A DNA stretch of 10,919 nucleotides from UBA4055 sp964648295. Lineage in GTDB: Bacteria > UBA4055. Positions 1-6,383 of this stretch are shown in pieces; the stretch's first letter is position 1; each line of letters starts with the position of its first letter. The translations under genes and the position numbers were made by a program. The notes under the pieces are model-generated. The model ran no database searches. It saw nothing but the letters and a program-made list of their open reading frames with translations, and was not told where the DNA came from. The DNA lies in contig CAZYNH010000026.1 in the NCBI GenBank assembly GCA_964648295.1, positions 1 through 10,919 of the forward strand, written 5' to 3'.

Positions 1-1263
1 CGGATTAGGATAGTTCTGGTAAAGCTCATAGGCTTTTACAACATTATCATCGCTGTTCTCAATACTTGTTGTGTTTTGCTTTGAGCGGAAAAAAATCCTG
101 CCGATACTATTAATTTTATCGAAAACATAATACACTAAATAGAATTTATTGTTTATCTTATCGAAAGCTACATTAGGCTCTGAATAACTTTTTGTTGACG
201 ACGAATCAATTACAACTGTTTCCCAGTTCTTATTCTTTCCGACACTGTGTATTAATCCCATCGGTCCGTTCGTATCCCCTTCATAATAATGCTTTTCAAA
301 CAAATGAAGATAATCATGGGTATCAATGTACATTTCTCTGTCCCAGTCATTGTTTGTGCCATAAGAATAGGGTTTTGACCAAGAAGGATCATCCGTATGC
401 TTTGAAATGTGATCATCCTTATTATTGTCAAGGGTTTGACCGACTGCAGTATTAGCATACAGGCTGTCTTTTAAAGATAACGCAATGGCTGTTCCGAGAG
501 TTTTCTCTTCATAATTACTAATCTCTTCATGAATGATCCATCTGTCTTCATCTCTGCTGAAAAAACAATAATATGGCCGATAATCTGCGGTTGGTTCGTA
601 TATTGTAAAACTGGCAATAGATTGAACATTGCCGTTTTCATGAAAGTCAAATCCACGAACCCGGTAATCAATTTCTTCATGTATTCTTTCGGCGGGTGAC
701 CACACAGGTTCACCTGAACTGAGATCGCAGTAGCTGTAATAAGAACCGCTCCCGAGAAACCATGTGCAGAAAAGCCTGTCGTTACCGTCGAATTTTAATA
801 GAACTGTCTTTGTGGAATGCGGATATATTTCATACGGTTCTGTCCAAGTCTCACCGTTAAACATTTTGTACATTACCTTTAGGATTTCGCTTCCTCTGAG
901 ATAGACTAGGTGTACATTGTTATCAGAATCGCAAGCGGCTTTCATGTAGTAGATGCGCTGAGTAGTATATTCCGGCGTCAGGTTTTCCGTTGCTGTCCAT
1001 GTTTTGCCGCCGTCTGATGATCTGCGATATTCGATCTGGGAATAAAAGCCATTAGTCCAACTTCCGTTAACTTCAATATCCAACGGCCAAAAGGCATGTA
1101 TGACCCCGTTTGAATCAACTGAAATTGCGGGAATCCAAAAATTTAGTGTCGGCCAAGTTCCGTCTCTTGACAGCTGTTTCGCGCTGCTCCAGTTGTCCTG
1201 AGAGAGCAGAGGAGCGGATAAGGTGAGGATTAGGAGAAGTGTGAAGGTAAGTTTGGTTTTCAT
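1..1263 (-). CDS. Exported T9SS cargo, beta-propeller-like, paralog of 1975-3435 (partial, C-terminus outside window)
   Basis: The frame is open without a stop from an ATG at 1261-1263 to the window edge, 421 codons. An AAGGA ribosome site sits about 7 nt upstream of the ATG. Residues 1-21 are a signal peptide (MKTKLTFTLLLILTLSAPLLS), followed by mature QDNWSS. A BNR/Asp-box (SSDGGKTW) lies near residue 81, and repeated strands of the type D-S-D-N-N-V-H-L-V-Y suggest propeller blades. The visible protein stops in YQNYPNP, the first strand of a type IX secretion C-terminal sorting domain, so only about 80 residues are missing. The first ~130 and last ~120 visible residues are close to the neighbour at 1975-3435, while the middle is diverged and about 11 codons longer. 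Likely secreted or surface anchored; ligand unknown. Shorter minus-strand frames at 252-458 and 471-713 are shadows of this gene. Confidence 0.9.
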   Translation of the reverse strand, partial: MKTKLTFTLLLILTLSAPLLSQDNWSSAKQLSRDGTWPTLNFWIPAISVDSNGVIHAFWPLDIEVNGSWTNGFYSQIEYRRSSDGGKTWTATENLTPEYTTQRIYYMKAACDSDNNVHLVYLRGSEILKVMYKMFNGETWTEPYEIYPHSTKTVLLKFDGNDRLFCTWFLGSGSYYSYCDLSSGEPVWSPAERIHEEIDYRVRGFDFHENGNVQSIASFTIYEPTADYRPYYCFFSRDEDRWIIHEEISNYEEKTLGTAIALSLKDSLYANTAVGQTLDNNKDDHISKHTDDPSWSKPYSYGTNNDWDREMYIDTHDYLHLFEKHYYEGDTNGPMGLIHSVGKNKNWETVVIDSSSTKSYSEPNVAFDKINNKFYLVYYVFDKINSIGRIFFRSKQNTTSIENSDDNVVKAYELYQNYPNP

Positions 1264-1328
1264 GGCTGTATCCTTGTTGTTTGAGTAAGATTTATGTGTA
1301 AAATTGTTGCTTTCATAGTCATGGGTTG
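1264..1328 (-). repeat. Duplicated upstream region, copy B
   Basis: These 65 bp just before the start codon match 3436-3499 at most positions with one single-base indel. Matching stops abruptly after CATGGGTTG, 9 bp short of the stop codon of the C13-like gene. The block carries the shared AAGGATACAGCC ribosome site and a conserved AT-rich ATTTTACA-C/T-ATAAA stretch on the minus strand that could hold a -10 element. It was probably copied together with the coding sequence. Confidence 0.75.
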
Positions 1329-1337
1329 TTACTTGTT

Positions 1338-1952
1338 TCATTTTTTGTTTATCTCTACTGTTATACTTTCCCCTTCCAGCGCACTCAAAAAGCCCTGAGC
1401 ATAATTCGCGTTGATTACGAACACCTTCTTGTTGGCATTGATCGTGTTGAACAATCCTGCGAATTCTGCATCTGTCATAAAACCGTCATTGAAATACAAT
1501 CCGGACTGCGAAGGAGTTCCACCGTGACTCATCGCCCAGACATACAGGAAGTCATTAGGTCCGATTTTCGATTTAAGAGCATTTACTGCCGTTGTTACAT
1601 TCACTTTCGTAGCAGAATGGTTCGTGATCGTTTCATGTTCATCATCCGTTACGTTAGCAGCGCGATACCTTGTGTGAATGTACTCGAATCCCGGAACTTT
1701 CCACATGTCAATGCCATTTGCGAAAATCACGGTTATGTTCTCTTTTGCGTATCCTTTCTGGTAAAGCATCTCCCACTGAAGGTAAAGATCGTTCCAGAAC
1801 TCTGAATAGTCTCCCTGTCCGTTGTTCCATAGCTGATCCGAAGGAACATTTGTAGGGTTGTTGTTGCCGGCTATGATCACGGCGAATTTGTCCGCAGAGA
1901 ATAATGCGGCTGCGAGCACGATCATTAAGACCGTTATCAGTTTGTTTCTCAT
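1338..1952 (-). CDS. Exported peptidase C13 (legumain)-like protein lacking the catalytic Cys
   Basis: This is a 204-residue protein with a signal peptide (residues 1-20, MRNKLITVLMIVLAAALFSA). It then follows the caspase/legumain order: first strand FAVIIAG at 23-29, YQKGYAKENITVIFANG at 64-80, a TDDE loop at 102-105, FLYVWAMSHGG with the expected catalytic His143, and VFVINANYAQGF at 177-188. In active bacterial members the last motif usually reads like VFVMEQCYSGGF, so the nucleophile position here is Asn183 (codon AAT). The protein ends 16 residues after this motif, earlier than expected for a full domain. It is therefore either a pseudoenzyme or a decaying, 3'-truncated gene. GGAGA lies about 7 nt before the ATG, and the gene starts 22 nt after the upstream propeller gene, suggesting co-transcription. 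Family placement is by motif recognition only. Confidence 0.8.
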   Translation of the reverse strand: MRNKLITVLMIVLAAALFSADKFAVIIAGNNNPTNVPSDQLWNNGQGDYSEFWNDLYLQWEMLYQKGYAKENITVIFANGIDMWKVPGFEYIHTRYRAANVTDDEHETITNHSATKVNVTTAVNALKSKIGPNDFLYVWAMSHGGTPSQSGLYFNDGFMTDAEFAGLFNTINANKKVFVINANYAQGFLSALEGESITVEINKK

Positions 1953-1974
1953 GGTGCATCTCCTTTTTTTGGTT

Positions 1975-3435
1975 TTATTTCAGGTACAGCATTTTTCGGC
2001 TTTCAGTCTCTGATCCATTTACCTCAAGCCTGTAGAAGTAAATCCCGCTGTTAAGATCATCGGCATTGAAAATGACCGAATACTGCCCTTTACTCTGTCT
2101 TGTGTTTACCAATCGGCGAACCAGCTCACCCTTTAAATTGAATACGGTTAGTTTGACATTAGCGGGTTCTGATATTGAATATGATATCTTAGTCGAATTG
2201 TTGAACGGATTAGGATAGTTCTGGTAAAGCTCATAGGCTTTTACAACATTATCATCGCTGCTCTCAATACTTGTTGTGTTTTGCTTGGAGCGGAAAAAAA
2301 TACGGGAAGTGGAACTTACTCTATCATGTATCTTGTATAGCAGATAGAATTTATTATTTATTTTATCGAATGCTGCATTGGGCTCTGAATAGCTGTATTG
2401 TGAGTAACTTGAATCAATCACAACTGTTTCCCATACTCTATTCTTTCCGACACTGTGCGTTAATCCCATCGGCCCGTTTACAGTGCCTTCAAAAAAATGT
2501 AATTCAAACAAATGCAGATAATCGTGGGTATCAATGTACATTTCTCTGTCCGGGGCGTTGTTATTCCCATTATAGTACGGAGTGCTATATTCACCTTGGT
2601 TTACAAATGAATTCATATGAACTCCAATGTTCTTGTCTATCCAGGAACCCTCACTATTGTTAATGTATACTGTGTCGTTTTTTGATATTGCTAATACGCG
2701 CCCTAGTGTCAGACTGTCGGGATTATTTGGTATTTCCTCTATTTTCGACCATGTTTCGGATTCTTTCTCGTAGTTAAATAAATAAGGTTTAACATCTGTA
2801 TAACAAGTCCCATTTGCGTATAAAATGTTGTATTTGTCGAATTTTATGTCAGCTATGCCGAATTCTCCGGTGCCTATTTGAGAATACTCAGCCCAAGTAT
2901 CCCCATCTTTGTAATTGAAGAATGCTTCTCTTCCGATCATCCATGTGGCGTATACCCTGTCGTCGGAATCTATTCCCATTCGTAAATAAGAACTACCTGC
3001 ACCTATTTGAACAGGTTCAGTCCAAGATGTACCGTCAAACATTTTACACATTACCTTTAGGATTTCGCTTCCTCTGAGATAGACAAGATGTACATTGTTA
3101 TCAGAATCACAGGCGGCTTTCATATAATATATCCGTTGAGTTGTATATTCAGGCGACAGATTTTCCGTTGCTGTCCATGTTTTACCGCCGTCTGATGACC
3201 TCCTGTATTCGATCTGGGAATATCTGTTATAAACACCGTCTTCAGAAGGACTTATCACCCAAAAGGCATGAATGGTTCCGCTGCCGTCAACTGTTATGGC
3301 AGGTACTCCCATGAACAAGTACGGGCCGACTCCGTCTCTTGAGAGTTGTCTTGCGCTGCTCCAGTTGTCCTGAGAGAGTAGAGGAGCGGATAATGTGAGG
3401 ATGAGTAGAAGTGTGAAGGTAAGTTTGGTTTTCAT
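1975..3435 (-). CDS. Exported beta-propeller-like protein with type IX secretion C-terminal domain
   Basis: This complete protein has 486 residues. Residues 1-21 are a signal peptide identical to that of the paralog at 1-1263, with mature start QDNWSSARQLS. An Asp-box (SSDGGKTW) occurs near residues 80-87. Recurrent blade-like strands include VDGSGTIHAFW, DSDNNVHLVY, DSDDRVYATW, DTHDYLHLFE and KINNKFYLLY. The C-terminal ~88 residues begin YQNYPNPFNNSTKISYSI and end in RKMLYLK, with the internal V-x-L-x-V-F-N-L-K-G and SGIYFYRLE strands of the Por/T9SS sorting domain, which is normally cleaved during export. By family knowledge it is a secreted or cell-surface protein. No catalytic residues of a sialidase or glycosidase are recognisable, so I do not assign an enzyme activity. 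AAGGA precedes the ATG. Confidence 0.92.
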   Translation of the reverse strand: MKTKLTFTLLLILTLSAPLLSQDNWSSARQLSRDGVGPYLFMGVPAITVDGSGTIHAFWVISPSEDGVYNRYSQIEYRRSSDGGKTWTATENLSPEYTTQRIYYMKAACDSDNNVHLVYLRGSEILKVMCKMFDGTSWTEPVQIGAGSSYLRMGIDSDDRVYATWMIGREAFFNYKDGDTWAEYSQIGTGEFGIADIKFDKYNILYANGTCYTDVKPYLFNYEKESETWSKIEEIPNNPDSLTLGRVLAISKNDTVYINNSEGSWIDKNIGVHMNSFVNQGEYSTPYYNGNNNAPDREMYIDTHDYLHLFELHFFEGTVNGPMGLTHSVGKNRVWETVVIDSSYSQYSYSEPNAAFDKINNKFYLLYKIHDRVSSTSRIFFRSKQNTTSIESSDDNVVKAYELYQNYPNPFNNSTKISYSISEPANVKLTVFNLKGELVRRLVNTRQSKGQYSVIFNADDLNSGIYFYRLEVNGSETESRKMLYLK

Positions 3436-3499
3436 GGCTGTATCCTTAGTTTTAAGTAAACTTTATATGTAAAATCGTAGCATTCATAGTCATGGGTTG
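3436..3499 (-). repeat. Duplicated upstream region, copy A
   Basis: This is the counterpart of 1264-1328 and contains the ribosome site and a conserved AT-rich stretch (TTTACATATAAAG on the minus strand) that may include a -10 element. Similarity ends right after CATGGGTTG, just before the terminator at 3511-3566. The propeller gene therefore probably has its own promoter here. Confidence 0.7.
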
Positions 3500-3510
3500 A
3501 TTATTTATAC

Positions 3511-3566
3511 AAAAAGAAAAGAACGGCCCTTTTTTGATGGGGAGTGATTGGGACAGGACCGTTCTT
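3511..3566 (-). terminator. Factor-independent terminator closing the small-gene operon
   Basis: On the minus strand AAGAACGGTCC (3566-3556) pairs with GGGCCGTTCTT (3529-3519) over 11 bp with one G-U wobble. The 26-nt loop is relatively long, and the stem is followed by TTCTTTTT. It lies 29 nt after the stop of the 84-residue gene and before the promoter region of the propeller gene. A second small GC hairpin (GGGGC/GCCCC, 10-nt loop) lies at 3570-3589. Confidence 0.7.
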
Positions 3567-3594
3567 GCAGGGGCGGAGGAGGAGGCCCCAGTCA

Positions 3595-3849
3595 TTATTT
3601 GAACCACGATCCTTTCGGGATGTCGTGCTCAGTTTTTTCTCCGTGTTTCAGGCCGGTGACATACTTGAGGTTTATTGCATAAGGTTGTGACGCTTTGATG
3701 TCCCAGCAGATCAAGAAATCTCCGTCCAGTTTATACGGCCAGACTTCGACCGTTAACGGATCAATTATTGCTTCGCAGTATCTGTGTTCCGCAATAAGTG
3801 TTTTTTTGTTAATGATCGCTTCCGCGATCAACGATTTTAACTCATTCAT
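3595..3849 (-). CDS. Small hypothetical protein, possibly WYL-like
   Basis: This is an 84-residue protein with no signal peptide. Its order is an N-terminal helix (MNELKSLIAEAIINKKTL), then strands IIDPLTVEVWPYKLDGDFLICWD, then AINLKYVTGL near residues 58-67. This is the layout of a single WYL-type SH3-like domain (helix, ID/EP-L, strand pairs, F/I-x-L-x-x-I/V), but the W-Y-L triad is not clearly present, so the assignment is weak. An ATG at 3847-3849 lies one base after the stop of the 97-residue gene, with AAGGAAAAG inside the end of that gene as ribosome site, which implies coupled translation. It is the last gene before the terminator. Two Cys (25, 48) are present. Function unknown. Confidence 0.75.
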   Translation of the reverse strand: MNELKSLIAEAIINKKTLIAEHRYCEAIIDPLTVEVWPYKLDGDFLICWDIKASQPYAINLKYVTGLKHGEKTEHDIPKGSWFK

Positions 3850-3850
3850 T

Positions 3851-4144
3851 TCACTTTTCCTTTAACATTAAACATAAACTGTCGTTTTTCCACTTGAATA
3901 TCAGCGAATTTATATTTTCTTTTTTTTGTTCAGGCACATTCACGGACAGAAGTTCCTCCTCACATTCTTTTCCTGGATCACACAGGAGAGATAGCTTATG
4001 ATCCTCTGATATAATCGCGCACTGCCGTCCGTACAGGTTGAACTTTTTGAGCAGGTATCTGCTTCCTTTTGTGAAAATGCCGGGATTATCACAGCTGTTA
4101 AAGAAAACAGCTACGGCTCCGCAGCTGTCATTTACGATATTCAT
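3851..4144 (-). CDS. Small cysteine-containing hypothetical protein
   Basis: I do not recognise this 97-residue protein. It has no signal peptide or membrane segment and six Cys (8, 18, 42, 55, 61, 91) with irregular spacing, so it is not an obvious zinc finger or ferredoxin. The stretch KGSRYLLKKFNLYGRQCAII followed by SEDHKLSLLCD (about residues 27-56) reads as short antiparallel strands of a small beta-barrel. AAGGA stands about 7 nt before the ATG. It begins 30 nt after the stop of the secreted peptide gene and is followed one base later by the 84-residue gene, so the three form a tight operon. The protein is likely cytoplasmic. A partner role for the peptide is only a guess from position. 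Confidence 0.75.
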   Translation of the reverse strand: MNIVNDSCGAVAVFFNSCDNPGIFTKGSRYLLKKFNLYGRQCAIISEDHKLSLLCDPGKECEEELLSVNVPEQKKENINSLIFKWKNDSLCLMLKEK

Positions 4145-4174
4145 TGTTTTGTCCTTATGAATTTTTCTCCGTAT

Positions 4175-4345
4175 TTAGTCTTTTGGAGGGGGCGGAGGAG
4201 GCATAGGATTCCCGCCGTCGGTCGTTGCGGTGGTACCTATAGTAATAACCCCGTTATCGAATCCCGTCCAGTTGTCCTGAGTTGCATCTTCGGCATAAAG
4301 AAGAACAGATGCCGACATTGCGATCGCCAATATTATTTTTTTCAT
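4175..4345 (-). CDS. Small secreted peptide with polyproline C-terminus
   Basis: This is a 56-residue precursor. The start is the ATG at 4343-4345 because a strong AAGGGGG site sits 7 nt upstream; an upstream TTG at 4387 has no such site and would spoil the signal peptide. Residues 1-17 (MKKIILAIAMSASVLLYA) form a signal peptide with an A-x-A-like end (LYA-ED). The predicted mature peptide is about 38 residues, acidic, Thr/Gly rich (QDNWTGFDNGVITIGTTATT), and ends GGNP-M followed by six prolines and K-D. Like the propeller proteins it has QDNW just after the signal peptide. It is the first gene of a three-gene operon. No known peptide family is recognised. A cell-envelope peptide, signalling peptide or processed natural product are all possible; none is demonstrated. 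Confidence 0.75.
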   Translation of the reverse strand: MKKIILAIAMSASVLLYAEDATQDNWTGFDNGVITIGTTATTDGGNPMPPPPPPKD

Positions 4346-4349
4346 TTTG

Positions 4350-4425
4350 AACCCCCTTAGGTTAGTTGTTTCGAATAATAACAACAAAATGAAAATTATA
4401 AAAACAAAGTGCGTTTTAGGGGGTT
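4350..4425 (-). promoter_or_regulatory. Inverted repeat pairing with the ribosome site of the peptide gene
   Basis: On the minus strand AACCCCCT (4425-4418) is perfectly complementary to AGGGGGTT (4357-4350), which contains the Shine-Dalgarno of the peptide gene. The loop is 60 nt and AT rich. If both arms are in one RNA the ribosome site could be hidden. A TATAAT lies in the loop (4400-4395), and its -35 position overlaps the upstream arm. Confidence 0.45.
4395..4400 (-). promoter_or_regulatory. Candidate -10 (TATAAT) for the small-gene operon
   Basis: This is a perfect TATAAT on the minus strand about 50 bp before the peptide start codon, in AT-rich DNA. No TTGACA-like hexamer is found at 16-18 bp upstream; that position holds the CCCCCT arm of the inverted repeat. 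The rest of the 4346-4513 gap contains no gene. Confidence 0.35.
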
Positions 4426-4513
4426 AAAGCAATATCCGCTCACGGTTGAGAAATTTTAAAGTCGATCTTGTAACTCTCGTATAATATGTAAAATAAATAT
4501 TAAATGAATAATT

Positions 4514-6367
4514 TCAAAATTGATTGCTTATCTTGCGCAAAGTTTCTTTAATTTCACAGATATCATCTTCTTTTCCGATGTAAAATGGAAGCTTGGGTTT
4601 CGTAATTAATTTCAGCGCTGAGTTAAGATATTTTGCGGCTATTATATTATCGTTCAGCCCGATCCTGCACAGACCTGCCAGTTTAAGCGTATTAATTTCA
4701 AGCACATGATCACTTATCTTTTCTTTCTTCATCAGGTTCAGACATTTTCTTAGCGGGCTCAGTGCGTTCTTGTACTTTTTTGTCTCATAACCGATCCTGC
4801 CTATCAGATTTTGAATATAAGCCGGATAAGTTTTTATCGAAAAATCCTCGCATAACCTTAAAATTCTGAAAAGTACCCTTATTGCGCTTAGATAATTTTT
4901 CGAATCGACCCTGATTTTGGCGAGATATATCATATTAAATATGTGATTGGCTGTATCCGCCGTTCCCGGTCTGAATATTTTTAGTGCTTTGGAGAGGTAT
5001 TTCTCAGCCTCTTTATACATTTCTTTAGAATAATAATGCACCCCCGCCGAAGCAAGGCAACAGTAGTAATATTCTTCTTTACCGCACAGATCCGACAGAT
5101 GCTTTACCCTGGCGATCCGTTCCTTCAGCTCTTCATCTCCGCTTACGCCTGTAAATGGTATCAGCTGGAACATCTGGGTCAGGCATTTCGCTTCGATAAG
5201 AATGTCACCGGAGTGAACCGCGTGTTCGTACTGGATCAGGAGAGCATCCTCAGCAAGGGAATATTTCATGCTCCACAGATATATCTCAGCCTTCAGTCCG
5301 TACAGATACGCCTTTTCCTTTACATCTGTATTCTGTGAAGCGAACCTGATCGCCGAGCTGACGGCGGTCAGCGCATGCTGGTAATTTCCTGAAAGCAAAT
5401 ACCTTCTTACCTTGGATCTGTTCCTGAGAAACACATTATCTGCGTTACTGCTTTTTGAAAGAAGTTTAGCTGCCTTCGAAAAATATCTTTGGGCTTCAAT
5501 TCTGCTATTGAAGTAAAAATCTGTCATTCCAAGATAATAACAGGATTCTCCCAGATCAGTTTCATAGCCGGTTTTTTCAAAAATTTCTTTGCATTTACGA
5601 AGGAGTTCGATACATTTGTTATATTCTTTGAGATAAAAATATATCTTTGCTTTTTTTAGTTCGAACCGGGCGGTCATAACATCATCGGGACCGTTCAGGA
5701 ATCTGGCCGCGGGAATAAGTCTGTTGTATACAAAAAGAGCTTTACCGAATTCGAATTTGTTTTCAATTTCTTTTGTTTCGCATGCAATTTCATCAAGCGT
5801 TTCAGAAAACAGTTTTTTTTCTTCCGGGTTTATAGCCTTACTGGTAAAATAGCCGGAAGATTCAACGATCCTGCCGAAATCTTTAATAAAAGCGTCGGCG
5901 AGGATCGGCGGTACCGCAGCGTCTTTAGTTTCAAAATGCCCGTTAATTTCTGCGTTTCCGCCACTGAGCAGAAGTTCCCGATATAAAGATCGCAGGATTT
6001 TATTCATACTGAGTTTTGGCGGTATCACGGTTTTTGAAGTTCTTTTGTGTTCTATTGAAAAAGCTGTATCAGTTTCGACCTCCGCGGTAAAAATATTGTC
6101 AGAATTTTCCGTCCCGGCAATATTGGCGAGCGCATATTTTAGAAATATGTCAAGATTCTGTTTTGTTTTTTCAAGGCAGCACCCCAAAATTTTACGGCCG
6201 GTCGTGGTGTCTTCCGCTGTAATCTTAAAAACCGATCTCGTAACTCCGCCCAGCACTGTTTGAGCATACAGGCTTATTGTTATGCTTAAACCTTTAAGCT
6301 GTTTGAATTTCTTAAGGTCGCGGGGTTTATTACTTCTCTTAACTGCTTTACTTTCCTTATTCAACAT
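4514..6367 (-). CDS. TPR protein with N-terminal RNase H/integrase-like region
   Basis: This 617-residue protein has no signal peptide and a basic N-terminus (residues 1-25). Residues 205-590 are helical tetratricopeptide-type repeats, for example ELKKAKIYFYLKEYNKCIEL (236-255), GESCYYLGMTDFYFNSRIEA (273-292), ASAGVHYYSKEMYKEAEKYL (439-458) and NLIGRIGYETKKYKNALSPL (520-539). Residues 26-135 look different: strands SITISLYAQT, SVFKITAEDTTTGRKILG, then helix QNLDIFLKYALANI, strand NIFTAEVETD and helix NKILRSLYRELLL. This order and the D-x-x-T-R/G-R-x-x-G pattern recall the retroviral-integrase core, without a convincing DDE triad. The gene starts 16 nt after the recG stop with only a weak ribosome site (GGCGG), so it is probably co-transcribed. 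A scaffold or regulatory role is likely; the specific function is unknown. Confidence 0.85.
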   Translation of the reverse strand: MLNKESKAVKRSNKPRDLKKFKQLKGLSITISLYAQTVLGGVTRSVFKITAEDTTTGRKILGCCLEKTKQNLDIFLKYALANIAGTENSDNIFTAEVETDTAFSIEHKRTSKTVIPPKLSMNKILRSLYRELLLSGGNAEINGHFETKDAAVPPILADAFIKDFGRIVESSGYFTSKAINPEEKKLFSETLDEIACETKEIENKFEFGKALFVYNRLIPAARFLNGPDDVMTARFELKKAKIYFYLKEYNKCIELLRKCKEIFEKTGYETDLGESCYYLGMTDFYFNSRIEAQRYFSKAAKLLSKSSNADNVFLRNRSKVRRYLLSGNYQHALTAVSSAIRFASQNTDVKEKAYLYGLKAEIYLWSMKYSLAEDALLIQYEHAVHSGDILIEAKCLTQMFQLIPFTGVSGDEELKERIARVKHLSDLCGKEEYYYCCLASAGVHYYSKEMYKEAEKYLSKALKIFRPGTADTANHIFNMIYLAKIRVDSKNYLSAIRVLFRILRLCEDFSIKTYPAYIQNLIGRIGYETKKYKNALSPLRKCLNLMKKEKISDHVLEINTLKLAGLCRIGLNDNIIAAKYLNSALKLITKPKLPFYIGKEDDICEIKETLRKISNQF

Positions 6368-6383
6368 AACCGCCGATATCTTC

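Noticed and set aside
252..713. Two short minus-strand frames (252-458, 471-713)
   Set aside because: They are out-of-frame shadows of the propeller gene that runs open from 1263 to the window edge.
1326..1805. 159-codon plus-strand frame opposite the C13-like gene
   Set aside because: The translation has no recognisable motif and no ribosome site, while the opposite strand encodes a signal peptide and C13 motifs.
1975..3435. Sialidase enzyme assignment from the Asp-box
   Set aside because: Asp-boxes are structural and occur in many propellers; no arginine triad or other catalytic residues could be recognised.
4346..4387. TTG start at 4387 for the secreted peptide
   Set aside because: The added 14 residues would precede the signal peptide, and the strong AAGGGGG lies just before the ATG at 4345.
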